A stretch of DNA of 64,000 nt from Roseococcus microcysteis (GTDB lineage Bacteria > Pseudomonadota > Alphaproteobacteria > Acetobacterales > Acetobacteraceae): contig NZ_CP061718.1 in NCBI RefSeq assembly GCF_014764365.1, positions 372,001-436,000 of the forward strand, given 5' to 3'. The stretch's first letter is position 1. Each line of letters begins with the position of its first letter. The position numbers and the translations under genes were made by a program. Below the pieces are notes generated by a model that did not search any database, had not been told where the DNA came from, and saw nothing but the letters and a program-made list of their open reading frames with translations. This document shows positions 16,493 through 25,357 of the stretch, piece after piece.

Positions 16493-17566
16493 GTGGCGTT
16501 CCGCAGCTTCGTCTGGGGCGGCTTCGAGGGCGCGACCCAGCTCTACCCCGACGGCCGGCGCGTGGATTCCATCGCCGGCAGCGGCCATGACCGCCACGCC
16601 GCGCTGGACCATGCGCTGCTGCGCTCGCTCGGCATCCGCACCGCGCGGGAATCCCTGCGCTGGCACCTCATCGAGCGGCAGGAGGGCCGGTTCGACTGGA
16701 CCTCCGCCCGCGCGCAGATCGAGGGCGCGCGCGCGGCGGGCGTGGAGGTCATCTGGGACCTCTGCCATTGGGGCGTGCCGGAGGGGCTCGACATCATGGG
16801 CCCGGCCTTCCCCGGCCGCCTGGCGCGCTTCGCCGCCGCCGCCGCGCGAATGCTGCAGGCCGAGGGCGTGGCCACGGCGGGCTGGGTGCCGGTCAACGAG
16901 ATCGGCTTCTGGGCCTGGGCCGGCGGCACGACGGGCGGCTTCGCGCCCTTCCTCACGGGCGAGGGCGGGGCGCTGAAGGCGCAGCTTCTCCATGCGCATC
17001 TCGCGGTGGTGGGGGCGCTTCGCGCCGCGGGCGCGCACCAGCCCGTGATCTTGTGCGAGCCGCTGATCCATGTGGTGCCCCGCCTGGGCGAGGACGGGAG
17101 CGAGGCGGCGGCGCGGGCGCAGATGGAAGGCGCCTTCGAGGCGGTGGAATGGCTGCTCGCCCGCGATGGGCAAGCCTTCGACGTGCTGGGCCTGAACCAC
17201 TACCCCCACAACCAGTGGGACACGCAGGGCGAACGGCTTCACCCCGGCGACCCCGGCCACCGCCCCCTGCGCGACCTGCTGGCGGCGGTGGCGGCGCGCT
17301 TTCCCGTCCGGCTGGCGCTGTCCGAGACCGGCGCGGAGGAGCCGGAGGGCGATTCCTGGCTCGGCTATGTCGCGGCGGAATGCGCGGCGGCCCTGGCGGC
17401 GGGCGTGCCGCTGGAGGGGGTCTGCGTCTATCCCGTCATGGACTATCCAGGCTGGGAGAATGACCGGCATTGCCCCTGCGGGCCGATCGGCCAGCGCGAA
17501 AGGCAACGCTTCGTCCGGCCGGGCCAGGCCGCGGCCCTGGCCGGGCTGCGGCCGCCGGCGCGGTGA
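16493..17566 (+). CDS. clan GH-A (beta-glycosidase-like) TIM-barrel protein
   Basis: A 357-residue protein that looks like a retaining glycoside hydrolase of clan GH-A. It opens SFVWGGFEGATQ, with HALLRSLGIRTARESLRWHL, then VIWDLCHWGVPEG. The probable acid/base is Glu in WVPVNEIGFW (the NE motif) and the nucleophile Glu in LALSETGAEE; GLNHYPHNQWD lies between. There is no signal peptide, so it acts in the cytosol or is a binding relative. Translation starts at GTG 16493, four bases after the GT-Glf stop, so it is coupled to galactofuranose synthesis. Substrate is not determinable from sequence. Confidence 0.72.
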   Translation: MAFRSFVWGGFEGATQLYPDGRRVDSIAGSGHDRHAALDHALLRSLGIRTARESLRWHLIERQEGRFDWTSARAQIEGARAAGVEVIWDLCHWGVPEGLDIMGPAFPGRLARFAAAAARMLQAEGVATAGWVPVNEIGFWAWAGGTTGGFAPFLTGEGGALKAQLLHAHLAVVGALRAAGAHQPVILCEPLIHVVPRLGEDGSEAAARAQMEGAFEAVEWLLARDGQAFDVLGLNHYPHNQWDTQGERLHPGDPGHRPLRDLLAAVAARFPVRLALSETGAEEPEGDSWLGYVAAECAAALAAGVPLEGVCVYPVMDYPGWENDRHCPCGPIGQRERQRFVRPGQAAALAGLRPPAR

Positions 17567-17567
17567 A

Positions 17568-18452
17568 TCAGCTGCCGCGCTGCGCCTTGTCCGCCGCGTT
17601 GCGGGCCTTGATGCGCTCACGCGCCTCGGCCCATTCGGCATCGCCCCAGGCGAGATACTCCGTGTAGGACCCCGCGCCATTGGCGAGCCACTGCCCGCCA
17701 TCGAGTGCCACGGTCTGGCCCGTGATCCAGCCCGCCCCGTCGCTCAGTAGGAAGGCGGCGAGGCGGCCGATATCCTCGGGCGTGCCGGTGCGGCCCAAGG
17801 GGTTGCGCGCGTTCCACTTGGCGGCCGGGTCGTTCTCGCCGGGGCGGATGCGGGCGAGCATGCCCTCGGTCGGGATGAGGCCGGGCGCGATGCCGTTCAA
17901 CCGGATGCCATGCCGCCCCCATTCGATGGCGAGCGACTTGGTCATGGCATCCAGCCCCGCCTTGGACATGGCCGACGGCACCACGAAGGGCGAGCCCGTC
18001 CAGATCCAGGTGACGAGGATGGTGACGATGGCACCCCCCGTCCCCTCGCTGATCCAGCGCTTGCCCAGCGCATGGGTCACATGGAAGGTCCCGTTGAAGA
18101 CGATGTCCGAGACGGCGCGGAAGCCGCGATGCGACAGATCCTCCGTGCGGGAAATGAAGTTGCCCGCCGCGTTGTTGATCAGCCGCGTGGGCCCGTGCCC
18201 GGTCGCGAAGCTGGCCGCGATGGCGGCCTCGACGGCGTCGGCGTCCTTGATGTCCACCGCCTGGAAGCGCGCGCGGCCCGGGTGGGCGGCGTTGAGCTGG
18301 CCGCAGGCCTCCTCCAGGACCGGCGCGCGCCGTCCCCAGATTTCCACCTCGGCGCCATGGGCCAGCAGGAACTCGGCCATCATCCGGCCGAGCCCCGACC
18401 CGCCCCCGGTGACGAGGACGCGCTGCCCCGCCATGAAATCGGGCGCGAACAT
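17568..18452 (-). CDS. SDR oxidoreductase, 2,4-dienoyl-CoA reductase-like
   Basis: A 294-residue SDR. NADP site GGGSGLGRMMAEFL, then the NNAAGNFISRTEDLS segment characteristic of DECR-type 2,4-dienoyl-CoA reductases, and VPSAMSKAGLDAMTKSLAIEWG, where the usual Tyr is replaced but Ser and Lys are kept, as in some dienoyl-CoA reductases. Such enzymes reduce dienoyl-CoAs from unsaturated acids. The ATG at 18452 overlaps the upstream Bug stop (TGATG); a GTG one codon earlier is also possible. It is the last gene of the nine-gene operon that runs leftward from 27123. It converges closely (1 bp gap) on the GH-A gene. Confidence 0.82.
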   Translation of the reverse strand: MFAPDFMAGQRVLVTGGGSGLGRMMAEFLLAHGAEVEIWGRRAPVLEEACGQLNAAHPGRARFQAVDIKDADAVEAAIAASFATGHGPTRLINNAAGNFISRTEDLSHRGFRAVSDIVFNGTFHVTHALGKRWISEGTGGAIVTILVTWIWTGSPFVVPSAMSKAGLDAMTKSLAIEWGRHGIRLNGIAPGLIPTEGMLARIRPGENDPAAKWNARNPLGRTGTPEDIGRLAAFLLSDGAGWITGQTVALDGGQWLANGAGSYTEYLAWGDAEWAEARERIKARNAADKAQRGS

Positions 18453-19417
18453 CACATGCGCAGCCCCAGGCGGTTCACGCGCGCCTCTTCCTCATCGGTC
18501 GTGCGCGCCATGAAGGCCGCGTAGTCGGCCGTGTTGAGGTATTCGAGGGGCATGTCGATCCGCTCCAGCGTGGCCAGGTGCGCGGGGTCGTGCAGGGCGG
18601 CGCGGAAGCCCTCATGCAGGCGATGGACGATCTCGGGGTTCATGCCGCGCGGCCCGACCAGCCCATAGGGCGAGGTGACGACCATGTTCTCGTAGCCGAG
18701 TTCGGTCAGCGTCGGCACCTCGGGGATCTTGGCCGAGCGTTCGCGCGACCAGACGTTCAAGGCCCGCATCCGCCCCTGCGCGATCAGCGTCAGCGGCCCC
18801 GAACCCGTCGCCGCCGCCTCGATATGCCCGCCCAGGATATTGGGCGTGCTGTCGGCCTCGCCACGGAAGGGGACGTGGATGACGTCCAGATTCTCGCGCT
18901 GCGCGATGTCCACCAGCGTCAGGTGCGGCGTGCCATTGGCGCCGGTATTGCCCCAGCGCACCTCGCCCGGGCGGCGGCGGCAATCGGCCACCAGATCCGC
19001 CCAGCTCTGATAGGGGCTGTCCTGGCGCACGCACATCATGAACAGGTAGCCCGTCAGGTGGATGATGGGCGTGAAGTCCGTGCGCGGGTTGAAGGCCATG
19101 CGCTGCATGAAGGGCAGGCGCAGCGCGGGCAGGGGAAGCTGCGCGATGGTGTAGCCATCGGGCTGGGTCCGCAGCATGGCGGCGGCCGACAGCGTGGCCC
19201 CCGCGCCCGGCCGGTTTTCCGTGATGACGTTCACGCCGAAGGCGCGCGTCGCGGCCTCGGCGAAGGCGCGCATCTGGATGTCGGTCGAGCCACCCGGCGG
19301 GAAGGGCACCAGCAGCGTGATGGGCCGGCTGGGGAAGCTCTGCGCGGCGGCGAGGCCGGGCGCGATGGCCGGCGCGGCAAGCCCGGCCAGCAGCAGGGTG
19401 CGACGGTTCATGTCCAT
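18452..19417 (-). CDS. Bug/TctC-family substrate-binding protein (tandem copy 2)
   Basis: A 321-residue Bug receptor with a signal peptide (RRTLLLAGLAAPAIAPGLAA, cut near AAQS), then SFPSRPITLLVPFPPGGSTD, NRPGAGATLSA and WGNTGANGTPHLT. It closely resembles the neighbouring receptor at 19422 over its whole length, including the C-terminal NTADYAAFMARTTDEEEAR, so the two are a tandem duplication. Differences cluster around the ligand-contact region (DVIHVPFRGEADSTPN against EVTHVPFRGEGDAIPA), which could mean altered ligand preference. It lies within the acyl-CoA operon and probably supplies a carboxylate for it. The start is 19417 or the Met two codons later. Confidence 0.9.
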   Translation of the reverse strand: MDMNRRTLLLAGLAAPAIAPGLAAAQSFPSRPITLLVPFPPGGSTDIQMRAFAEAATRAFGVNVITENRPGAGATLSAAAMLRTQPDGYTIAQLPLPALRLPFMQRMAFNPRTDFTPIIHLTGYLFMMCVRQDSPYQSWADLVADCRRRPGEVRWGNTGANGTPHLTLVDIAQRENLDVIHVPFRGEADSTPNILGGHIEAAATGSGPLTLIAQGRMRALNVWSRERSAKIPEVPTLTELGYENMVVTSPYGLVGPRGMNPEIVHRLHEGFRAALHDPAHLATLERIDMPLEYLNTADYAAFMARTTDEEEARVNRLGLRM

Positions 19418-19421
19418 CCCC

Positions 19422-20381
19422 TCAGCCCCGCAGGCCGAGACGGTCCACCCGCGCCTCTTCCTCCTGGATGGTGCGCGCGATGAAGGCCGCGTAGTCGGCG
19501 GGGTTCAGGTATTCCACCGGCATGTCCAGCCGCTCCAGCGTGGCGAGATGCGCGGGGTCGTTCAGCGCGGTGCGGAAGCCCTGGTGCAGCCGGGCCACGA
19601 TCTCGGGGTCCATGCCGGCCGGGCCCACCAGCCCATAGGGCGAGGTGACGACCATGTCCTGGAAGCCCAGTTCGATCAGCGTCGGCACATCCGGCAGGCG
19701 GCGCGAGCGTTCGCGCGTCCAGACGTTCAGCGCCCGCAGCCGCCCCTCGGTGATGAGCTGGATGGGCCCCGAGCCGCTGGCCGTCGCCTCGATATGCCCG
19801 CCCAGCAGGGCCGGGATGGCATCGCCCTCGCCGCGGAAGGGGACGTGCGTGACCTCGATGTTCGACCGCGTGGCGAGGTCGATGTTCGCCAGATGCGGCG
19901 TGCCATTGGCGCCGGTGTTGCCGATGCGGACCTCGCCCGGGCGGCGCCGCGCATCGGCCACGAGGTCGGCCCATGTGCGATAGGGGCTGTCGCCGCGCAC
20001 GCACATGATGAAGAGATAGCCCGTCAGGTGCATGATGGGCGTGAAGTCGGTGCGCGGGTTGAAGGGCATGCGCTGCATGAAGGGCAGGCGCATGGCCGGC
20101 AGCGGGAATTGCGCGATGGTGTAGCCATCGGGCCGCGCGCGCGCGACCGTCGAGGCCGAGAGCGTCGCCCCCGCGCCCGGCCGGTTCTCGGTCAGCACGT
20201 TCACGCCGAAGGCGCGCGTGGCGGCCTCGGCGAAGCTGCGCATCTGGATGTCGGTGGCCCCGCCCGGCGGGAAGGGCACCAGCAGCGTGATGGGGCGGTT
20301 CGGAAAGGATTGCGCGGCGGCGAGGTTGGGCGCGATGGCCGGCGCGGCCAGCGACGCCAGCAGCAGCTTGCGACGGTTCAT
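19422..20381 (-). CDS. Bug/TctC-family substrate-binding protein (tandem copy 1)
   Basis: A 319-residue periplasmic receptor, the upstream member of the tandem pair. The ATG at 20381 is preceded by GGGAGA and starts MNRRKLLLASLAAPAIAPNL, a clear signal peptide. Family marks are SFPNRPITLLVPFPPGGATD, TENRPGAGATLSA and IGNTGANGTPHLAN. Conservation against the copy at 18452 is high from end to end. No TctAB transporter genes are nearby. Position after the acyl-CoA dehydrogenase (31 bp gap) suggests the operon imports an acid that is then metabolised as a CoA ester. Confidence 0.9.
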   Translation of the reverse strand: MNRRKLLLASLAAPAIAPNLAAAQSFPNRPITLLVPFPPGGATDIQMRSFAEAATRAFGVNVLTENRPGAGATLSASTVARARPDGYTIAQFPLPAMRLPFMQRMPFNPRTDFTPIMHLTGYLFIMCVRGDSPYRTWADLVADARRRPGEVRIGNTGANGTPHLANIDLATRSNIEVTHVPFRGEGDAIPALLGGHIEATASGSGPIQLITEGRLRALNVWTRERSRRLPDVPTLIELGFQDMVVTSPYGLVGPAGMDPEIVARLHQGFRTALNDPAHLATLERLDMPVEYLNPADYAAFIARTIQEEEARVDRLGLRG

Positions 20382-20412
20382 GTGATGTTCTCCCTGTAGG
20401 TTTTTTTCGTTC

Positions 20413-21579
20413 TTACAGCGTGCGCGCGATGATCTCGCGCATGACCTCGGAGGAGCCGCCATAGATCCGGCCCACCCGCGCATCGGCCCAGGCGCGGCCG
20501 ATCTCATATTCGGCCATGTAGCCATAGCCGCCATGCATCTGCAGGAAATCATCGAGCAGCCGGTTCTGCATCTCGGTGCCGAGCAGCTTCACCGCCGCCG
20601 CCTCCTCGGCCGAAAGCTCGCCGCGCATGTGGCGGGCGATGCAGTCGTCCAGATAGACGCGGAACATGCCGATCTCGGCCTTGGCCTGGGCCAGCTTGAA
20701 GCGGTGCACCTGGAAGTCGAACACCGTCTGGCCGAAGATCTGCCGCTGCTTGGTGTATTCGATGGTCTTCTCCAGCATGGTCTCCATGCTGATGCCGCAG
20801 CGCACGGCGATGATGAGGCGCTCCTGCGGCAGCTGGTGCATCAGCTGGCGGAAGCCCATGTTCAGCTCGCCCAGCAGATTGGCGGCGGGCACGCGCACAT
20901 CCTCGAAGAACAGCTCGCTCGTGTCCTGGGCGTGCATGCCGATCTTTTCGAGGTTGCGGCCGCGGGTGAAACCCTTCGTGCCCTCCTCCACGCAGATCAG
21001 CGACATGCCGCGTCGCCCCGCCTCCGGGTCCGTGCGGCAGACCACGATGACGAGGCCCGCATTCTGCCCGTTGGAGATGAAGGTCTTGGACCCGTTGATG
21101 ACCCACTCATCGCCATCACGCACGGCGGAGGTGCGCACCGCCTTGAGGTCGCTGCCCATGCCGGGTTCGGTCATGGCGATGGCGCCGATCATCTCGCCCG
21201 AGACCATCTTCGGCAGCCATTCCGCGCGCTTCTCCGGCGTGGCGTAGTGCTGGATGTAGGGCACCACGATGTCCGAATGGAGCTGGAAGGCGACGCCGCT
21301 CGCGTTCACGCGCGCCAGTTCCTCCAGCACGATGCAGGCATGGCCGAAATCCCCGCCCGCGCCGCCCAGCTCCTCCGGCAGCATGGTGCAGAGCAGACCC
21401 TGCTCGCCGGCCTTCCGCCACAGCTCGCGCGGCACCACGCCCGCATGTTCCCAGTCGCGGTGGTGCGGGGCGACCTCGCGCTCCACGAAGCGGCGCACCT
21501 GGTCGCGGAACATCTCGTGCTCGGTCGAGAAGATGTCGCGGGCCCGGAAGGGGCGCGCGGCGGCGGCATTGGTGTCCAT
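20413..21579 (-). CDS. acyl-CoA dehydrogenase, long-chain/isovaleryl-type
   Basis: A 388-residue acyl-CoA dehydrogenase starting at ATG 21579 (GGAGGAA upstream). FAD/substrate motifs IGAIAMTEPGMGSDLKAV and INGSKTFISNGQNAGLVIVV are intact. The C-terminal motif reads RIYGGSSEVM: the Glu used by medium-chain enzymes is Gly here, as in long-chain and isovaleryl-CoA dehydrogenases, where the base comes from an earlier helix. A candidate is the Glu in METMLEKTIEYTKQR. It is therefore probably active, with a branched or long substrate preference (inference). It lies between a CoA-transferase-family gene and the tandem Bug pair in one operon. Confidence 0.9.
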   Translation of the reverse strand: MDTNAAAARPFRARDIFSTEHEMFRDQVRRFVEREVAPHHRDWEHAGVVPRELWRKAGEQGLLCTMLPEELGGAGGDFGHACIVLEELARVNASGVAFQLHSDIVVPYIQHYATPEKRAEWLPKMVSGEMIGAIAMTEPGMGSDLKAVRTSAVRDGDEWVINGSKTFISNGQNAGLVIVVCRTDPEAGRRGMSLICVEEGTKGFTRGRNLEKIGMHAQDTSELFFEDVRVPAANLLGELNMGFRQLMHQLPQERLIIAVRCGISMETMLEKTIEYTKQRQIFGQTVFDFQVHRFKLAQAKAEIGMFRVYLDDCIARHMRGELSAEEAAAVKLLGTEMQNRLLDDFLQMHGGYGYMAEYEIGRAWADARVGRIYGGSSEVMREIIARTL

Positions 21580-21608
21580 CGAAGTTCCTCCGGTTCTTGG
21601 GCGCGAGG

Positions 21609-22736
21609 CTAGCGCGGGCTTGCGGCGGGCGCGAGGGCTTCGATTTCCTCCGGGGCGAAACCGAATTCCGCCAGCACCTCCCGGCTGTGCTCGCCCTTCA
21701 GCGCCGGCGGGGCGCCGATTTCGCCCGGCGTGCGCGAGAAGCGCGGCGCGGGGGCGGGCTGCACCGCGCCATCCCGTTCCACGAAGGTGCCGCGGGCGGC
21801 GTTGTGCGGGTGGGAGGGCGCTTCCTCCATGGAGAGGATGGGCGCCACGCAGCCATCGCTGTCCGCGAAGATGGCGGCCCATTCGTCGCGGGTGCGGGCG
21901 CGGAAGGCCTCGGCCAGGAGGGCCTTGTGGGCGGGCCATTGGGCGGGGTTCATCCGGTCCTCGAAACGGGCGGGGTCGAGGCCCATGCGCGCCAGCATCT
22001 CCGCGAAGAATTGCGGCTCGATGGGGCCGACGGCCACGAAGCCGCCGCAGGCGCAGGCGTAGCTGTCATAGAAGCTGGCCGCGCCATCGAGGAAATTGGC
22101 GCCGCGCTTTGCCCCCCAACGTCCGCGCGCCTTCATGCCGAAGATGGGCGCCATCAGCAGGGCCGCGCCATCCACCATGGCGGCGTCCACCACCTGGCCC
22201 TCGCCGCTGGTGGCGCGTTCCACCAAGGCGGCCATGATGCCCATGGCGAGCAGCATGCCGCCGCCGCCGTAATCGCCCACCAGGTTGAGCGGCGGGGCAG
22301 GGGGCTCGCCCGCCCGGCCCATCGCGTGCAGCGCGCCCGTCAGCGCGATGTAGTTGATGTCATGGCCCGCCAGCTTCGCCATGGGGCCGTCCTGCCCCCA
22401 TCCCGTCATGCGCCCATAGACCAGGCGCGGATTGCGGCCGCGCACCGCCTCGGGGCCGAGGCCCAGGCGCTCCATCACCCCCGGCCGGAAGCCCTCGATC
22501 AGCACGTCGGATTGTTCCGCGAGGCGCAGCACCGCCTCCACCGCCTTGGGGTTCTTCAGGTCCAGCGCGAGGGACCGGCGGCCGCGCATCACGACATCGC
22601 GCCGGTCGCCGGGCGGGCCGTCGGGGCGCTCGATGCGGATCACCGTGGCGCCCAGGTCGGCCAGCAGCATGGCGCAGAAGGGGCCGGGGCCGATGCCCGC
22701 CATCTCCAGCACCTTCACGCCGCGCAATGGACCCAT
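21609..22736 (-). CDS. CaiB/BaiF family III CoA-transferase, alpha-methylacyl-CoA racemase-like
   Basis: A 375-residue class III CoA-transferase-fold protein. His125 in [13 protein letters not shown] and Asp155 in [12 protein letters not shown] match the catalytic His126/Asp156 pair of mycobacterial alpha-methylacyl-CoA racemase, so racemisation of 2-methylacyl-CoAs is more likely than CoA transfer. The usual nucleotide-binding opening is [30 protein letters not shown] precedes the ATG at 22736. It is flanked in the operon by two acyl-CoA dehydrogenases, fitting degradation of a branched-chain acid whose 2-methyl stereocentre must be inverted. Confidence 0.86.
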   Translation of the reverse strand: MGPLRGVKVLEMAGIGPGPFCAMLLADLGATVIRIERPDGPPGDRRDVVMRGRRSLALDLKNPKAVEAVLRLAEQSDVLIEGFRPGVMERLGLGPEAVRGRNPRLVYGRMTGWGQDGPMAKLAGHDINYIALTGALHAMGRAGEPPAPPLNLVGDYGGGGMLLAMGIMAALVERATSGEGQVVDAAMVDGAALLMAPIFGMKARGRWGAKRGANFLDGAASFYDSYACACGGFVAVGPIEPQFFAEMLARMGLDPARFEDRMNPAQWPAHKALLAEAFRARTRDEWAAIFADSDGCVAPILSMEEAPSHPHNAARGTFVERDGAVQPAPAPRFSRTPGEIGAPPALKGEHSREVLAEFGFAPEEIEALAPAASPR

Positions 22737-22748
22737 GTCGTCTCTCTC

Positions 22749-24092
22749 CTATTGTGCCGCGCCCAGGGCGCGGGGATTGGTGATGGCGCAGCGCAGGTGG
22801 GTGAGGCGGCGCAGCAGGGCGCGCACCTCCTCCCGCCGCGCGGTGCCGTTGCGGATTTCGGCGGCCAGCGCCGCGAGGTCCGGCGCGAAGCCCGGCGCCA
22901 CGCCGATGGCGCGGGAGGCGATGGCGATGGCATTGGCCGCCATCCGCGCCTCGTAGTGCAGCGCGGGCGGCAAGGCGGGCAGCAGCTTGCCCAGCAGCGC
23001 CTCGCGCGCGGTGGCGAGAAGGTCGGCCGCGTCGGGTGCTTCCAGCAGGGGCGAGGGCGGGTTGCGCGGCACCGCTTCCGGTGCAGTCGGCTGCACCGCG
23101 ACGCCCTCCAGCCCGTCCACCTGCGCCAGGATGTCCAGCTCCAGCTCGGGCACGATCTGCGCCGTCAGGGCCAGCTCCAGCCCGCGCTCGCGGCCCGAGA
23201 GGTGCCGCGCCCCCTGGTCGGCCGCGATCACGGCCCAGCGGATGGTGGCCGCCAGCTCCCAGAAGGGCAGGCGGGCGGGGTCGGGGGCGGCGCCAGCCTC
23301 GGCATAGCCCGCCAGGAAGGCGGCGCGGGAACCGAGGCCGCCGGCCTCCAGCGCGCGGTTGCCGAAGCGCCAGCAGGGCGCGCAGAACCAGCCGAGATCC
23401 GCATGCGGGTCGCCCCAGGCGGCGAATTCCCAGTCCAGCACCGCCGTCAGCCGCCCGCCCTCGACCATGACATTGCCGGTGCGGAAGTCATTGTGGTTCA
23501 GCACGGGCGGAAGCGGCGGGGGCGCGTGGCGGGACAGCGCCTCCAGCCCCCATTCCAGCACCGGGCGCGGCGTGCCGGCGGCGTCCAGCCGCGCGCGCAT
23601 GGCGGCCACGAAGGCCAGCGCCGGGTCGGCGGGCGGCGCGCCGAGGAAGGCCAGGTCGTCGCGCGGCGGCGTGATGCGATGGATGCGCGCCAACTCGCGC
23701 CCGAGTGCCGCCACCAGCGCGTCATCCCCGCCTTGCGCGGCGGCGGCCTTGGCCAGCTTGTGCGCCGTCGCACTCCCCGCCACGCGGCGCATCACGAAGA
23801 AGGGGGCACCCAGCACCGAGGTATCGGCGCAGGCGAAGAGGGGTTCGGGCACCGTCACACCCGCCGCATGCGCCGCCTGGAACAGCGCGAATTCCTCCAG
23901 CCGCGGCAGCGAGACGGCGAGTGTCGCGGCATTGTCCGTCCGCAGCACCCACTCTTCCTGCGCGCCGCCGCGCGTGACCGACAGCGCCCAGTTCTGCTGG
24001 ATCGCGCCCCCCGTCAGCAGCGACGCCGCGCGGATGGCAACAGGCGCGCCCGCCTCCGCGCTCAGCCAGGCGGCGAGCCGCGCCTCATCCAT
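22749..24092 (-). CDS. APH-type phosphotransferase with C-terminal DUF6285-like extension
   Basis: A 447-residue protein. Residues about 1-315 form an aminoglycoside-phosphotransferase-like kinase: EWVLRTDNAATLAVSL, catalytic loop LNHNDFRTGNVMV and metal loop VLDWEFAAWGDPHADLGW. The last 120 or so residues are an alpha-helical domain like the DUF6285 module often found with acyl-CoA dehydrogenases. In mammalian ACAD10/11 and in the levulinate (lva) pathway an APH-type kinase works with an acyl-CoA dehydrogenase-like partner on 4-hydroxyacyl-CoA. Here the dehydrogenase gene directly precedes it and the reading frames overlap by 8 nt. The ATG at 24092 is preferred; GTG 24116 is possible. Confidence 0.82.
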   Translation of the reverse strand: MDEARLAAWLSAEAGAPVAIRAASLLTGGAIQQNWALSVTRGGAQEEWVLRTDNAATLAVSLPRLEEFALFQAAHAAGVTVPEPLFACADTSVLGAPFFVMRRVAGSATAHKLAKAAAAQGGDDALVAALGRELARIHRITPPRDDLAFLGAPPADPALAFVAAMRARLDAAGTPRPVLEWGLEALSRHAPPPLPPVLNHNDFRTGNVMVEGGRLTAVLDWEFAAWGDPHADLGWFCAPCWRFGNRALEAGGLGSRAAFLAGYAEAGAAPDPARLPFWELAATIRWAVIAADQGARHLSGRERGLELALTAQIVPELELDILAQVDGLEGVAVQPTAPEAVPRNPPSPLLEAPDAADLLATAREALLGKLLPALPPALHYEARMAANAIAIASRAIGVAPGFAPDLAALAAEIRNGTARREEVRALLRRLTHLRCAITNPRALGAAQ

Positions 24093-25290
24093 GGGTGCGC
24101 CAGCCGAAATAGTCACCGCCCTCGCGGCGCAGGAAGTTGGCGATCACCATGCGGTGTACCTCGGACGCGCCATCCACCAGCCGCGCCTGGCGCGCATAGC
24201 GGTAGATCCACTCCACGATCGTGTCCTTGGAATAGCCGCGCGCGCCCAGCAATTGCAGCGCCGTGTCGGCGGCGCGGTGCAGCGCGTCGGCGGCCTGGAT
24301 CTTGGCGGTGCTGATCTCCTTCCGCGCGAAATCGCCCTGGTCGAGCTTCCAGGCCGCGCGCATCGTCAGCAGCCGCGAGATGTCGAGCTGCATCGCCGCC
24401 TCGCCCACCATCATCTGGATGCTCTCCTTGTCGGCGAGCTTCTGGCCGAAGGCGTGGCGCTGCTCGATGCGCGCCATCGCGATTTCCAGCGCACGGCGGC
24501 CGAGGCCCGTCCAGCGCATGCAATGCGTCAGCCGCGCGGGACCGAGGCGGATCTGCGTCAGCTTCAGGCCATCGCCCACGCCCATGACCACATTCTCGTC
24601 CGGGATTTCGAGCCCGTCGAAGGTGATCTCGCAATGCCCGCCATGTTCCTCCGGGCCCATGATCGGGATGCGTCGCTCGATCTTCCAGCCGGGCTGGTCG
24701 GCGTGAAAGAGGAAGGCGGTGAGGCCCTTGCGCGCATCCTCGCTGGTGCGCGCCATCACGATGAAATGCTTGCTCTCGCCCGCACCCGTGATGAACCACT
24801 TGCGGCCGTAAATGCGCCAGCGGTCATTGCCCACGCGCTCGGCCCGCGTCAGCGTCATCCCCGGGTCGCTGCCCGCGCCCTCGGGCTCGGTCATGGCGAA
24901 GCTGGACTGCACCTCGCCCCGCACCACCGGCATCATCCACCATTCCTTCTGGGCGGGCGTGCCCACCTTGTTCATCACCATCATGTTGCCGTCATCGGGC
25001 GCGGCGGAGTTGAAGCAGACGGGGCCGAAGATGGAGCGGTTCATCTCCTCATAGCAGGCGGCCATGCCGGTGAAGGGCAGGCCCTGGCCGCCGATCTCCT
25101 CGGGCAGTTGCAGGCACCAGAGGCCGGCCGCCTTCACCTCCGCGCGCAGCGTCTTCAGCAGGGCGGGCGCGATGTTCTCATGCTCGTCGTAGTTCGCGCG
25201 GTCGGCTTCCAGCGGAATCAGCCGGTCCTGCACGAATTCGCGCACGGCCTGGCGCTTGGCTTCGCTGCGGGGGTCGAGGGTGAAGTCCAT
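24085..25290 (-). CDS. acyl-CoA dehydrogenase, ACAD10/11-like
   Basis: A 401-residue dehydrogenase-fold protein beginning MDFTLDPRSEAKRQAV (ATG 25290). FAD/substrate blocks QSSFAMTEPEGAGSDPGMT and IYGRKWFITGAGESKHFI are present. The C-terminal motif is RLVDGASEVHRMVIANFL, the ACAD10/11 type, in which the classical catalytic Glu is replaced. In ACAD11-type chemistry the dehydrogenase-like domain helps turn a 4-phosphoacyl-CoA into a 3-hydroxyacyl-CoA rather than simply desaturating. Overlap with an APH kinase gene reproduces as two polypeptides the domain pair fused in mammals. Assignment to that pathway is inference. Confidence 0.86.
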   Translation of the reverse strand: MDFTLDPRSEAKRQAVREFVQDRLIPLEADRANYDEHENIAPALLKTLRAEVKAAGLWCLQLPEEIGGQGLPFTGMAACYEEMNRSIFGPVCFNSAAPDDGNMMVMNKVGTPAQKEWWMMPVVRGEVQSSFAMTEPEGAGSDPGMTLTRAERVGNDRWRIYGRKWFITGAGESKHFIVMARTSEDARKGLTAFLFHADQPGWKIERRIPIMGPEEHGGHCEITFDGLEIPDENVVMGVGDGLKLTQIRLGPARLTHCMRWTGLGRRALEIAMARIEQRHAFGQKLADKESIQMMVGEAAMQLDISRLLTMRAAWKLDQGDFARKEISTAKIQAADALHRAADTALQLLGARGYSKDTIVEWIYRYARQARLVDGASEVHRMVIANFLRREGGDYFGWRTHG

Positions 25291-25357
25291 CTGGAACGTC
25301 CTATGTCTTGCGGGCAGCTTCACGCGCCGGGCCGCCATCGGCCCGGCGCGATCTGCC

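Noticed and set aside
21597-24314. Very long plus-strand open frame opposite the CoA-transferase and kinase genes
   Set aside because: It is the antisense of well-supported genes; high GC removes stop codons from the shadow frames, and its sequence is low-complexity Arg/Gly/His-rich with no family match.
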